From contig CM057481.1 in assembly GCA_030035585.1 (NCBI GenBank), forward strand, positions 57,855,128 to 57,919,127: 64,000 nt of DNA, given 5' to 3'. A model generated the notes under the pieces. It saw nothing but the letters and a program-made list of their open reading frames with translations. It ran no database searches and was not told the origin of the DNA. The position numbers and the translations under genes were made by a program. Of the stretch, positions 1 through 11,619 are shown one piece after another; the first letter of the stretch is position 1, and each line of letters starts with the position of its first letter. The stretch comes from Dugong dugon. Lineage: Eukaryota > Chordata > Mammalia > Sirenia > Dugongidae.

Positions 1-1545
1 GGAGGCCAGAAGGAAGCTTCATGTTTTTCAAGTGCTGAAAAAAGTCATATCAACCTAGAATCCTATATCCAGTGAAAATATCCTTCAGGAATAAAGAAGA
101 ATAAAGACACTCTCAAATAAGGAGAAACTAAGAGAATTTGTCACCAGCAGATCTACGCTAAAAGGATGGTAAAGGAAATCCTCAAAATAGAAAGCAAAGG
201 ATAAATGAAGGAATCATGGAATATAAAAGAGAAAGAAAAATGCGAGTAAGTATAATAGAATTTCCTTCTTATTTTCTAAATTATGTTTGGTGATTGAAAT
301 GGAAATTTTAACATTACTAATGTGAATGTCAATATTTGTAAAGGATATATTTAAGATGATTGCATTCTAAGTGGGGGAGGGTAATGGGATGCAAAGGGAG
401 GTAAGATTTCTACACTTTACTTGAACTGATAAAAGCTAATACCAGTAGACTGTGATAAATTATATATGTAATACCTAGAGCAACTACTAAACGAAGAGCT
501 CTACAAAGAGATACACTGAAAAACACAACAAGTAGATCCAAATGGAATTCTAAAAAATGTCCAAATAACCCACATAAAGACAGAAAAAAGAAAACAGAGG
601 GGGAAAAAACCAGAGAATGAAAATAAAATGAGAGACTTAAGCCCTAACATACCAATAATTAAATAAAATATAAGTGATCTAAATACACAAATTAAAAGAC
701 AGAGATTGGCAGAGTGGATTTAAAAACATGACCCAACTATATTCTGTCTACAGGAAACTTATTAAAATTATTATGGTATAGGTAGGCTGAAAGTAAAAGA
801 ATTGGAAAAGATATGCTATACAAGCATTAATCACACCATACACAACAATTAACTCAAAATGGATCATAGCCATAAATGGAAGAGCTAAAACTATAAAACT
901 CTTAGAAGATAACATAAATCTCTCCAACCTTGAATTAAGCAATTTTTTTTAGATATTACACCAAAAACAAAAACAATGAAAGAAAAAATAGATAAATTGG
1001 ACTTCATCAAACTAAAAGGTTTTGTGCCAAAAGATACTATCAAGGAAGTGAAAAGACAACCCACAGAATGGGAAAAAATATTTGCAAATTATGTATCTCA
1101 TAAGAGAATTCCATGTACAATATATAAAGAACTCTTCAATTCAACAATAAAAAGAAAACTAACCAATTTAAAAATGATCAAAGGATCTGAATAGACACTT
1201 CTGATAATACAGTTGACCATATGAACATCATTAGTCGTTAGGGAAATGCAAATCAAAATCACAATGAGATACCATTTCATACCCACTAAGATGGTTACAA
1301 TAAAAGACAGGCAACAGCAAGTATTGGTGAGGATGCGAAGAAGTAGGAACCCTCATATTTTGCTGTTAGGACTATTATACACTTCAAAAAAAGTTTGGCA
1401 GTTCCTCAAAATGTTAAACCTAGAGTTACTATATGATCTAATAATTCCACTCCTCAGTGTATACACAAGAGAAATGAAAACATATGTCCACAAAAAAATT
1501 GTACATAACTGTTCATAGTAGCCTTTTTCAATATAGCTGAAAGAC
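1..1545 (+). mobile_element. Old L1 fragment (ORF1 end to ORF2 end)
   Basis: The first 240 bases read like the last part of an L1 ORF1, including the 'agaatcctatatccag' block that in L1 precedes the ORF1 stop. An AT-rich inter-ORF stretch follows, then the start of the endonuclease region (about 640-760). The sequence then jumps to the far 3' part of ORF2 (about 820-1540), so most of ORF2, including the reverse transcriptase, is missing. Many stops and indels indicate an old copy. Its 3' UTR is absent: at 1546 a new L1 5' UTR-like sequence begins. Family level (L1M-like) is judged from divergence and remembered consensus features only. Confidence 0.75.
976..1518 (+). pseudogene. L1 ORF2 C-terminal remnant
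   Basis: Two broken reading frames (976-1194 and 1246-1518) carry recognisable C-terminal ORF2 sequence. The first contains KIDKLDFIKLKGFVPKD, the conserved block after the reverse transcriptase. The second begins at the 'MQIKITMRYH' motif that precedes the cysteine-rich C-terminus. The CX3C zinc-knuckle-like motif is no longer readable. The copy is non-functional, and no reverse transcriptase motif is present. Confidence 0.7.
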
Positions 1546-3259
1546 TTCTGGTTTCCAGTCTGACTTGTGAAGGGCTTGAAAGTCATTACTTCTGTACCTA
1601 CAATAAGAAAATAGCTAAACAAACTGAAAGTCAGCAATTCTTCTTAGATAATTTAGAGAATTGAGGTCACAGGGCAAACTGCTCTCCTAAAAACTCAAGA
1701 GATAAATAGGTAGATACAAAGACTCACAGCTTACTAGGAGCAGAAGCCTGAAGCTGGAGCCAGTACTAATAAGCACAATTAAACTGTAATTGACAAATTG
1801 CTAGAAGATCTGAGTGGACTAGCTGGAGAGTTGCAAGCTCCAGGAAGGGACAAGTCTTAGGGGGACCAAGAGTTTTACCAGCAGGAGCCCTACCAGGTTC
1901 TCAGGGTGAAGACTGGAGTTCTCAGGGTGAAGATTATAGAAAAATCTCTTTGTGCTTTTTGCAGGGGGAGGATAAAAGTAACCATTTAAAAATGTACCCC
2001 AAGCTCTCAGTACTCCTTAATAAGACCTGCCGTTAATGGAAACTATTTCACCAGACCTATCAAACCTGAGTTTTACCATAGCCTCATTGACCCGGAGGAA
2101 AAGAAATACCCAACTCAAGTCTCCTCTAGCCTTCAATATGGGGGAACAGAAATATCAGCCTTCATCCCCTACTAGCCTTCCTGTCTTTCCTAAGGAAGAG
2201 GAGGAAACCTGAGACCCAACCCAGGGACACAGACTCACTAAAAGACTGAGACCTAATCATAGGACTATAAAATCCTTCCCCACCCCCCACAAACCTTATC
2301 AACACATAATATGGCATCTGTATAATAGCAGTAAATTCCACCTAAAAGAACTGCAAACATCAGACCCTACTTAAGAAAGAGTCTCCAAAGAAAACCAAAG
2401 ACAACAGGTGACACAAAAACAAGGATGCTAGAGGAAATTTTAGCTGCTGACATCATAACAATAGCAAACAGTAAACACAGCCTAACTCTTAGCCAGATAA
2501 ACATAGAATCTCAGGTTAAAAGACTCTCTATTTCAATCTCTTTTACCTGAAACATTATGTCCAGCTTTCAACAAAAAATCATAAGGTATGTTAAAGAAAA
2601 AAACAGACAAAGAAGACAAAGCAAGCATCAGAAACAGAATCAGACATGGCAGAGATTTTTGAATGATCAGACCAGGAATTTGAAGTAAGTATGATTAATA
2701 CGCTAAGGGCTTTAATAGAGAAAGTGGACATCATGTAAGAACATATGGCTAATGTAAATGGAGAGATGGAGACTCTAAGAATTAAAAGAAAATGCTAGAA
2801 AGCAAAAACGTTGCAGCAGAAATGAAGAATGCCTTTGATTTCTCATCAATAGACTGGATACAGACAAGGAAAGAATCGGTTAGCATGGAGATATGTCGAT
2901 AGAAATTTCCCAAACTGAAAAGCAAAGAAAAAAGAATGAAAAAAAAAAAAAAAGGACAGCATATCCAAGAACTGTTGGACAGTTGAAAAGATATAACATA
3001 TATGTACTGGGAATACCATTAAAAGAAAGAGGAAAAAAATAGAAGTACTTGAAGTAATAATGATTGAGAATTTTCCAAAATAAATGACAAACACCAAAAA
3101 ATCTATACCTAGGAATATCATATTCACACTGCAGAAAATTAAAGGCAGAGAGAAAAGTTTGAAAGAAACCAAAGGAAAAACTTCTTACCTGTAGAGGCAA
3201 AAGGATAAAAATTACATTGGACTTCTCTTCAGAAACCATTCGAGCAAGAAGACAGTGTA
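1546..3259 (+). mobile_element. Old L1 5' UTR and ORF1 (split copy, part 1)
   Basis: The stretch starts with 'acttctggtttccag', typical of an L1 5' end. About 1 kb of 5' UTR-like sequence follows, then a decayed ORF1. ORF1 traces include the A-rich coiled-coil part near 2600-2950 and the RNA-binding part near 3000-3250. The reading is destroyed by stops and by an A-run at 2939-2955. The copy is interrupted at 3260 by a young L1 and resumes at 6798. Family assignment (L1M-like or HAL1-like ORF1) is inferred. Confidence 0.65.
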
Positions 3260-3340
3260 TCTATGAAGCCAGCGCAATGCTGATACCAAAACCAGGCAAA
3301 GACACCACAAAAAAAAGAAAATTACAGACCAATATCTCTC

Positions 3341-5462
3341 ATGAATATAGATGCAAAAATTCTGAACAAAATTCTAGCCAATAGAATTCAGTATCATATC
3401 AAAAAAATAATACACCACAACCAAGTAGGATTCATACCAGGTATGCAAGGATGGTTTAACATTAGAAAATCCATCAACATAATTCACCACATAAATAAAA
3501 GGAAAGAAAAGAATCACATGATCATCTCAATTGATGCAGAAAAGACATTTGACAAAGTCCAACACCCATTCCTGATAAAAGCTCTCAATAAAATAGGTAT
3601 AGAAGGGAAATTTCTCAACATAATAAAGGGCATCTATGCAAAACCAATGGCCAACATCATTCTTAATGGAGAGAGGCTGAAAACATTCCCCTTGAAAACA
3701 GGAACAAGACAAGGATGCCCTTTATCACCACTCCTATTTAACATTGTGCTGGAAGTTCTAGCTAGAGCAATAAGGCAAGAGAAAGAAATCAAGGGCATCC
3801 AAATTGGTAATGAAGAAGTTAAACTCTCCCTGTTTGCAGATGATATGATACTATACATAGAAAACCCTAAAGACTCCATGAGAAATCTTCTGGAACTAAT
3901 AGAAAGATTCAGCAGAGTAGCAGGATACAAGATAAACATTCAAAAATCAGTTGGATTCCTATACACCAGTAAAGAGAATGATGAAAAGGAGATCAGGAAA
4001 ACAATACCATTTTCAATAGCCCCTAAAAAGATAAAATACTTAGGAATAAATCTGACCAGGAATGTAAAAGACCTATACAAAGAAAACTACAAAACATTGC
4101 TGCATGAAACCCAAAGGGATCTACATAAATGGAAAACCATACCATGCTCATGGATAGGCAGAGTCAACATTGTGAAAATGGCAATTCTACCTAAAGCAAT
4201 TTACAAATACAATGCAATCCTGATCCAAATACCAACAACATTCTTCAAAGAGATGGAAAAACTAATTATTAACTTCATATGGAAAGGGAAGAAGCCCCGA
4301 ATAAGTAAAGCACTACTGAAGAAGAATAATAAAGTTGGAGGACTCACACTACCTGACTTGAGAACCTACTATACAGCTACAGTAGTCAAAATAGCCTGGT
4401 ATTGGTACAACAACAGAGACATTGACCAATGGAACAGAATTGAGAACCCAGATGTAAATCTATCCACCTACAGTAACCTAATTTTTGACAAGGGCCCAAA
4501 GTCCATCAAATGGGGAAAAGACAGTCTTTTGAACAAATGGTGCTGGCAAAACTGTATATCCATTTGCAGAAAAATGAAACAGGACCCATACCTCACACCG
4601 TATACAAAAACTACTTCAAAATGGATCAAAGACCTGAATATAAAGCCTAAAACTATGAAGTTCATAGAAGAAAAAATAGGACCAACACTTCAGGCCTTAA
4701 TACATGGCATTAACAGGATACAAACCATAAACATCAACACACAAAACCCAACAGATGAACTAGATAACTGGGATCTTCTAAAAATCAAACACCTATGCTC
4801 TTCAAAAGACTTCACCAAAAGAGTCAAAAGAAGAACCTACAGACTGGGAAAAAAATTTTGGACAGTACAAGTCAGACAAAGGTCTAATCTCCATAATCTA
4901 CAAGAAAATCCAACACCTCTACAACAAAAAGACAAACAATCCTAACAAAAAATGGGCAAAGGAAATGAATAGACACTTCACCAAAGAAGACATTCAAATG
5001 GCCAACAGACACATGAGGAAATGCTCGCGTTCACTAGCCATTAGAGAAATGCAAATTAAAACCACCATGAGATACCATCTCACCCCGGCATTACTGGCAC
5101 AAATCAAAAATACTGGAAATAACAAATGTTGGAGGGGCTGCGGGGAGACAGGAACTCTTATACACTGCTGGTGGGAATGCAAAATGATACAACCATTTTG
5201 GAAAATGATATGGCGTTTCCTCAGAAAGCTAGAAATAGACATACCATTCGATCCAGCAATCCCACTCCTAGGAATATTTCCTAGAGAAATAAGAGTCATC
5301 ACTCGAATAGACATATGCACACCTATGTTCATGGCAGCATTGTTCACAATAGCAAAACGATGGAAACAACGTAGGTGCCCATCAACAGATGAATGGATAA
5401 ACTATGGTACATACACACAATGGAGTACTATGCAACGAGAAAGAACAACAATGAATCTGTAA
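3341..5462 (+). pseudogene. L1 ORF2 remnant: reverse transcriptase and C-terminal domain
   Basis: The long open frame 3341-4945 covers the L1 reverse transcriptase. Visible motifs are [11 protein letters not shown] (first catalytic aspartate region), [14 protein letters not shown] and LFADDMILY (the FADD catalytic pair near 3834). The endonuclease is missing through 5' truncation. One inserted base near 4828-4833 (AAAAGAAGAACC where the other copy has AAAAGAGAACC) shifts the frame, so this frame ends at 4945 out of register. The true C-terminal frame resumes and contains CWRGC...HCWWEC (CX3CX7HX4C, near 5130-5180). Compared with the minus copy, a 4-base deletion near 5400 shifts it again and ends it at 5462. 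The product would not be functional. Confidence 0.92.
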
Positions 5463-5608
5463 ACCATCTCATAACATGGATGAAACTGGACGACGTACGC
5501 TGAGTGAAATAAGTCAATCACAAAAGGACAAATATTGTATGAGACCTCTATTGTAAAAACCCATGAAAAAATTCACATGCAAAATGTAACAATCCTTGTT
5601 GGTTACCA

Positions 5609-5635
5609 GGGATGGGAGGGGACCGGGGGGGGGGG
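5609..5635 (+). other. G-quadruplex-capable run at start of L1 3' UTR
   Basis: Four or more G-tracts (GGG, GGG, GGGG, then eleven Gs) lie within 27 bases just after the ORF2 end. The sister L1 at 35-42 kb carries the same feature on its own strand (36836-36857). G-rich, quadruplex-forming tracts are an established feature of mammalian L1 3' UTRs. Folding here is inferred from sequence alone. Confidence 0.75.
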
Positions 5636-6404
5636 AATACTAAATAGGCAATAGATAAGTGGTATCTTGGGTGAGAGGTGAGACAGTACACAGTACAAGG
5701 GAAACTAACACAACCTGCACAAGGAAAGGTCATGGAGGCCCTATGGACACATCCAAACTCCCCGAGGGACTGAGTTGTTGGACGGAGGGCTCTGGGGACC
5801 ATGGTCTCGGGGAACATCTAGCTCAATTGGCATGACACTACTTATAAAGATAATGCTCTACATTCTAGCTTGGTGAGTAGTGTCTGGGGTCTTAAAAGCC
5901 TGTGAGCGGCCATCTAAGATACTCCACTGGTCTCATCCCTTCGGGAGCAAGGGAGAATGAAGAGAACAGGATACAATGAAAAGACTAGTCCAAAGGACTA
6001 ATTGTCCACAGCTACCAAGACCTCCACCAGTCTGAGTCCAGTATAGCTAGATAGTGCCCGGCTACCACCGCTGACTGCTCTGACCAGGATCACAACAGAG
6101 GGTTCTGGACAGAGCTGGAGAAGGATGTAGAGCATAATTCTAACTCACAAAAAAAAAAAAAAAAAAAAAAAGACCAGATTTACTGGCCTAAAGGAGACTG
6201 GAGAAACCTCAAGAGTATGGCCCCCAGACACCCTTTCAGCTCAGAGGTGAAGTTACCTTTGAGGTTCACTGTTCAGCCTGGGAGTGGACAGCCCAGTAAA
6301 ACTAAATGAGACTAACGAGGTACAGGAGTCCAGTGACAAGGGCCAGAAGGCAGAGGGGGAGTAGGAAGCTGATGATAAGGAACACAAGTTAAGTAAGGAT
6401 ACTG

Positions 6405-6747
6405 TTGATGTGTTGTGAGATTGTTAACCATTGTTATAGGGCAACATTTGTAGTAACTGTTAAATGGGAGGCTATTTTGTCCTGTAAGCCTTCATCTCGG
6501 GTGAGAATGGCAGCACAATTGGAAGAGCATAGTCAATGTCACTTAAATGTGTACGTAAAAAGTTTTGAAATGGTGTATCTTTGGCTATGTGTATTTTCAC
6601 CAAAAATAAAAATAAAAAAAAGCTGAGAATTCAGAGGGTTAAAATGTTGTGGGGTTGTTAACCAAAGTCATAAAACAGCATGTGTACTACTGTTACATGA
6701 GAAACTTTGTTTTGTAAGCCTTCACCTGAAGTACAATAAAATATTAA
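6405..6747 (+). repeat. L1 3' UTR tail module present twice
   Basis: A tail unit (gttaacca...tgtaagccttca) appears at about 6419-6496 and again at about 6655-6730. Between them lies a segment (about 6506-6606) resembling the 3' UTR of older L1s, ending in an internal A-rich run (6606-6621). The last unit ends with the polyadenylation-like 'acaataaaat' and a true A tail. Copies at 35 and 53 kb have three units and the copy at 12 kb has one. Confidence 0.8.
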
Positions 6748-6797
6748 AAAAAAAAAATAAAGTTAAAAGACAAAGAAATTAAAACTAAAAAAAAAAA

Positions 6798-6893
6798 AAG
6801 AAAGTGTAGTGATTAAAGTGTTAAAAAAAAAAAGAACAAAAAAAAAAATTAACATGGAGTTCTATATCCAATGAAATTATTCTTCAGAAGTGA
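6798..6893 (+). mobile_element. Old L1 ORF1 (split copy, part 2)
   Basis: The sequence continues the old L1 ORF1 interrupted at 3259, including a 'gagttctatatccaatgaaatt' type block. This block corresponds to the conserved C-terminal part of ORF1, as also seen at 56-80. The fragment stops where a different L1 5' UTR begins (6894). Confidence 0.65.
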
Positions 6894-8536
6894 ACAGGAG
6901 GGGCTTCTAGTTAAGATCATGGCTTAAATAGGTGCACCAAAGTATCCCCTTACAACGAAGACTTGAGAAACTAAGTGAAACAGATACAAGTAATGACCTT
7001 GGATCCCTGAACATCAAACAGAAAGTTGAAGAATTAGACTGAGCACCGAATGGAAAGAGAGTTAGAACAAAAACAGCGGGAATGTGGAGATTAATGGATC
7101 ATCTGTGCCCTGCCTGCCAGCCCAGAGCAGCATGGCTGTTTTGGGACAGCAGTAAGCAACATCCATAGGTGTGGAGCCCAGGAGAGCAACTTCATGGAAA
7201 ACACATCCGGAGGCAGAGATATCGTGTGAACAAACCTGGGAAGAAATGAGGTGGGCAGAAGAACATGTGCCAGGTTTGAACAAGCCTCAGAAGTGGTCAT
7301 GGGAGTGCCACTAGAGTAAAGTGATGTGGACTAAATTGGTGGAACCTCAGGATAGGGGATTGATAAGATGGAGAGTGCATATATACAGAGAGATAAAAGG
7401 AAAGTACAGGAAGGTGGGAGAGCTTCAATGTCCAGGTGAGCACAGAGAAGGGAGGGAGACAGGAACCAGTGATGGGACTACTTATCAGTGGCAGTGCTTG
7501 TCCAACTAGAAGAGATATGCCCACTGAGTAGCAAAATCAGAGTAATAATTAGAAGTCTCCTCCAACCAGCCCCATTCTACCCCTCCATTTCTTTCCCATT
7601 TGAGTAGGCCCAACCCTGACAGGCCATGTGGGCCAGCACTTTTGCACTCTTGTGCCCTGCCCACCCCCAACCCAACCAATCACAGGGACTGGTACTTTTG
7701 TGCCCCACCCCCGTGTTCTGCCCACCCCTGCCTGGACTGGCCTCAGTGACATCCCTCCCACACCCTACCTGTTCTTGTAGGCTGTCGTGCACGTGTGGCA
7801 GCCCCATGCCCTCACCCCCCCTACTATGATGCCAATCCATGCCTGTGTAGAGGGCCTGCCTCACCCATTTGTATAGCACTGCCTCCCTGTGACTACAAAG
7901 ATGACCCATCCTACTCTCCAGGGGTCACACTAAGTGCTCAAGCCAACCCGAAGGACCATGCTATCCCTCAAGAGCTGCAGAGGAATCCTGACCACCCCAA
8001 ACCTGGTGCCTCACATCTAGAAAGGGACTTGCTTTTGTAACTCCACACAGTCCTCTGAGGGAAGATATACACACCTAATGACAGAGGACTCCTCTGTGTG
8101 GGCTACCCATCACACACATCAGTAAGAGGGAATCACACCCAGCCAACTGGCAGCACCAAATATCACCAGATATCATACATAGACAAATATCACAAAAAAA
8201 CAACAATTTAAAAATAATATAAAGGAAGGAAGGCAATCTAAAGAGAAAGAGGAAACTAAGCTTCTGATATATCAAAACAAAACAACAACAAAAAGTAAGG
8301 ATAAATAAACATACAATCAATAAAACCCAAAAAACCAAACCCATTGCCACTGAGTTGATTCTGACTCATAGCGACCCTATAGGACAGAGTAGAACTGCAT
8401 CATAGGGTTTCCAAGGAGCACCTGGTGGATTCGGATTGCCAACCTTTTGGTTAGCAGCCATAGCTGTTAACCACTAAGCCACCATGGTTTCCCACAATCA
8501 ATAAAGAAATATATAAATGAATAAAATAAAACCGTA
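6894..8536 (+). promoter_or_regulatory. L1 5' UTR (internal promoter region) of the older copy
   Basis: Between the element's start ('gcttctagttaagatcatgg') and the ORF1 start lies about 1.5 kb of L1-type 5' UTR once the AfroSINE is removed. A C-rich stretch (7560-8040) gives proline/glycine-rich spurious frames on both strands. 'aagatcatggc' near the start resembles the YY1-type motif found at L1 5' ends. Promoter function is inferred from position and family knowledge. Confidence 0.55.
8325..8493 (-). mobile_element. AfroSINE, short form
   Basis: The tRNA-like head (complement of 'ggtttcccaccatgg...') lies at the right end and the RTE-like tail 'gccactgagttgattctgactcatagcgaccctat' at the left, so the element is on the minus strand. 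A perfect 12-bp duplication, ACAATCAATAAA, flanks it (8313-8324 and 8494-8505). It inserted into the 5' UTR of the older L1. Confidence 0.93.
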
Positions 8537-9817
8537 ATGTCTCAAAGACAGCAGTCAATTACAATTTGTATGAAAAAAACAGGAAAAGATGGCTCAGGCA
8601 AGCAAACAAAATAAAGGGACAGAAAAATTCTCTGAGGAAGAACAAATAATGGAACTCCCTAAAAAGACTTCAAAAAACTAATATTAAGCCTCCTCAAAGA
8701 GATCAAGGAAAACATGGAAAAAATTCTAGATGAATTCAGGAAAGCAATACAAGAACAAAATGATAAACTCAATAAATAAATAGAATTCTCAAACTGACAA
8801 TAGCAGCTCTAAAGATTAGAGAAAAACCTAGTGAGTGTATGTTAATGGGGAAGGAACAACTCAGAAAAAGAGGGTGAATATGGTTGCACAACTTAAGAAT
8901 GTAATCAATATCATTGAAATGTACATGTAGACACTTTTAAAATTTGTGTATGTTTTTACTGTATATAGGCTCAACAACAAAAAATAAAATAAACTGTTAG
9001 AAAAGATTAGATTCCTTAAAAAAAAAACTAGAAATTCTGAAGCTTAACAAGAAAATAACAGAAATAAACAACTCAATGGAAGGACATAGAAGTAGAATTG
9101 AAACAATGGGAAGAAGAATCAGGGAAATAGAGAAGAAAGTCTTTGATATTACTTTGTATGAGTATGAGGAACAAAAAGAAGAGAGATTGAAGAAAAATGA
9201 AGAAAGCCTATGGATTATATGGGACACTATCAGGAAGAATAATATTAGGAATCCCAGAAGAGAAAGAGAAAAAAAGTAGAATTTTTGAAGAAATAATGGC
9301 AGAAAACCTTCCAAACATCATGAAAGACAGGAAGATTTTTATCCAAAAAGCTCAGCAAACTTTATATACGATAGACCCTACGAGAAATTCACCAAGACAT
9401 ACCATAATTGAACTTTTGAGATTCAAAGACAAAGAAAGAATTTTGAAGGTGGCACATGAAAAGCTAAATATCATGAACAAGGATCTCCAATAAGATTAAA
9501 TGCTGATTTTTCCTCAGAAATTATGCGGGCAAGAAGGCAATGGAATGACATATACAAAGACCTGAAAGAAAAGAACTCTCAACCAAGAATTATATATCCA
9601 GCAGAACTGTCACTCAAAAATGAGGGAGAGAAACTATTTGTTCCGTAAACATTCATCAAAGTACAATTTTAAAAAATTCAAAAAAAAGATAACAGCCAAA
9701 AAAAAAGAGTGAGAAATTAGGACATTCTCAGATAAGCAGACATTAAAGGAATTGGTAGCCACAAGACCAGCCCTACAAGAAATATTAAAGGATGTCCTTC
9801 AGATAGAAAACCAATGA
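8537..9817 (+). pseudogene. L1 ORF1 remnant (RNA-binding chaperone)
   Basis: The start ATG at 8537 begins MSQRQQS, matching the MAQRQQT start of the younger ORF1 at 24.5 kb. Stops and frameshifts break the coiled-coil part, and an L1 3'-end-like scrap interrupts it at about 8821-9001. Frames at 9076-9279 and 9197-9493 carry the RRM and C-terminal domain signatures (WDT...GIPEE, ENLPNIMKD, PRHTIIELL). The terminal region contains QPRIIYPAELS and ends near 9817. The family role is RNA binding and nucleic-acid chaperoning in the L1 particle; this copy is dead. Confidence 0.8.
8821..9001 (+). mobile_element. Short 3'-end fragment of another L1-like element
   Basis: About 180 bases inside ORF1 do not belong to ORF1. 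They look like an L1 3' end ('aatgtaatcaatatcattgaaatgtacatgtag', then an A-rich 'aaaaaataaaataaa'). The 10-mer AAAGATTAGA occurs at both edges (8811-8820 and 9002-9011), a possible target-site duplication. Family assignment is uncertain. Confidence 0.5.
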
Positions 9818-10058
9818 AATCAGATGACAACCTGAGGTAAAGACATATGACAGCATCACCTTGTTATCAAGTCATGTGATGACATCACAGTAGTAAAATA
9901 ATGTTAAAAAATGATTCAAGGGAATACAGGATACAAAGTTGTAATTGATGACAACACCAAAGAAAAAGGGGGAATATCAGTGTAGTTATAGAACTTCCAT
10001 ATGGTGAGCACGTTAAGGTGATTTTCAGATATAACAGACTGTTTTAAATGTATGATGT

Positions 10059-10578
10059 TGTCTTAGTTATCTAGTGCTGCTATAACAGAAATACCACAAG
10101 TGGTTGGCTTTAACAAAGAGAAGTTTCTTCTCTCACAGTCTATGAGGCTAGAAGTCCAAATTCAGGGTGCCAGCTTGAGGGAAAGATCCTCTCTCTGTCA
10201 GCTCTGGGGGAAGGTCCTTGTCATCAATCTTCTCCAGTTGAGGAGCCTCTCAGCACAGGAACCCCAGGTCCAAAGGACGTACTATTCTCCTGGCTCTTGT
10301 TTCTTGGTGATGTGAAGTCCCCCATATCTCTCTGCTTGATTCTTTCTTTTATATCTCAAAAGAGATTGACTTAAGACAAACCTACTTTTGTAGATTGAGT
10401 ACTGCCTCATTAACATAACTGCCATTAATCCCACCTCATTAACATCATAGGTGTAGGATTTACAACACATGGGAAAATCACATCAGATGACAAAATGGTG
10501 GACAATCACACAATACCGGGAATCATGGCTTAGCCAAGTTGACACATATTTCTGAAGGACACAGTTCAATCTATGACA
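10059..10578 (-). mobile_element. Solo LTR, MaLR-like (copy 1)
   Basis: This 520-bp LTR reads on the minus strand and has TG...CA ends (left edge 'tgtcttag', right edge 'ctatgaca'). Flanking 5-mers GATGT (10054-10058) and GACGT (10579-10583) form a one-mismatch duplication. It closely resembles the copies at 12930 and 30088. No internal retroviral genes are present, so it is a solo LTR left by recombination. ERVL-MaLR membership is inferred from the 5-bp duplication, size and sequence resemblance. It lies in the L1 inter-ORF region. Confidence 0.85.
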
Positions 10579-11262
10579 GACGTTAAATACGTAAACCTCA
10601 TAGTGACCACAAATAAAATTAATAAATCTACTCCCAAAATAAAGAAGCAAAACAAAAAATAACAGTATAAATGAAAGAAAAAAAAATCCATATACAAAAA
10701 GAACTCAGCACAAAAAGAACAAAGAAACCATTAACACCACAAAGATAGCACAACTAAATAGCTATAGTAAATTCTTCCCTATCAATAATCACCCTGAATG
10801 TAAATGGACTAAATACACCAGTCAAAAGGCAGAGAGTGGTAGAATGTATTAAAAAAAAAAAAAAAGACTCAATATGTTGCCTACAAGAGACACGCCTTAG
10901 GCACAAAGACACAACTAGGTTAAAAATCAAAGGATGGAAAAAAACATACCAAGCAAACAGTAACCAAAAGAGAGCAGAAGTGACAATATTAGTGTCTTAC
11001 TAAATAGACTTTAAGTCAAAATCCATATAAGAGACAAAGAAAGACATAATATAGTGATAAAAGGGACAATTCTCCAAGAAGACATAACAATTATAAATAT
11101 TTATGCACTCAATGCCAGAGCCCCAAAGTTTATAAAGCAAATTCTAACAAAATTAAAGAGAGAAACAGACAGATCTATAATAATAGTAGGAGATTTCAAC
11201 ACACCAGTTTTGAAGATAGAACATCAATAGTGATTTTCTGGAAAGAAAATCAACAAAGATAT

Positions 11263-11423
11263 GTTGTTGTTACTGTGTGTTGTCCAGTCGATTCTGACTC
11301 ATAATGACCCTTTAGGACAGCATAGAACTGCCCCATATGGTTTCCAAAGAGCAGCTGGTGGATTTGAACTGCCAACTATTTGGTTAGCAGCCTAAGCTGT
11401 TAACCACTTTGCCACCAGGACTC
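11263..11423 (-). mobile_element. AfroSINE, short form
   Basis: This minus-strand AfroSINE has its tail 'ttgttgttactgtgtgttgtccagtcgattctgactcat' at the left and tRNA-like head at the right. It is flanked by a perfect 12-bp duplication CAACAAAGATAT (11251-11262 and 11424-11435). It inserted into the L1 endonuclease region. Confidence 0.93.
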
Positions 11424-11573
11424 CAACAAAGATATAGAAGACCTGAATAACCATTGGGCCTAACAAACATGTATAGAACACACCACCCAAAAGCAGCACA
11501 GTACACATTCTTCTCCAATGCACAGGGAACATTCTCCAGAATAGACCATATTTTAGGCCACAAAGTCATCTTA

Positions 11574-11619
11574 GCTTTCAGCAAGCAAGGTTGTGTCATC
11601 TGAATATTGCAGGTTGTTT
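11574..11619 (-). mobile_element. RTE-derived 45-bp filler at an L1 deletion junction
   Basis: The stretch matches the RTE sequence at about 59130-59175 in the same orientation ('gcaaggttgtgtcatctg', 'atattgcaggttgtt'), with two or three differences. In RTE this stretch encodes the complement of the NLQYADD catalytic block. It sits exactly where L1 endonuclease sequence jumps to late ORF2. No tail or target-site duplication is present. Confidence 0.8.

Larger units (their letters stand above)
3260..6797 (+). mobile_element. Young L1, 5'-truncated within ORF2
   Basis: This copy begins abruptly inside ORF2, just before the reverse transcriptase, and runs through the ORF2 end and a long 3' UTR to an A-rich tail. 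An imperfect target-site duplication flanks it: AAGACAGTGTA at 3249-3259 and AAGAAAGTGTA at 6798-6808, with one mismatch. On both sides the sequence is the same old L1 ORF1, which proves nesting. The translated reverse transcriptase differs by only about 8 residues in 300 from the minus-strand copy at 38-39 kb, so both belong to a recently active family. 5' truncation is the usual outcome of incomplete target-primed reverse transcription. Confidence 0.9.

Noticed and set aside
7577..7909. Gly/Trp- and Pro/Cys-rich frames on both strands
   Set aside because: They come from the C-rich L1 5' UTR. Overlapping frames on both strands show no codon preference or motif.
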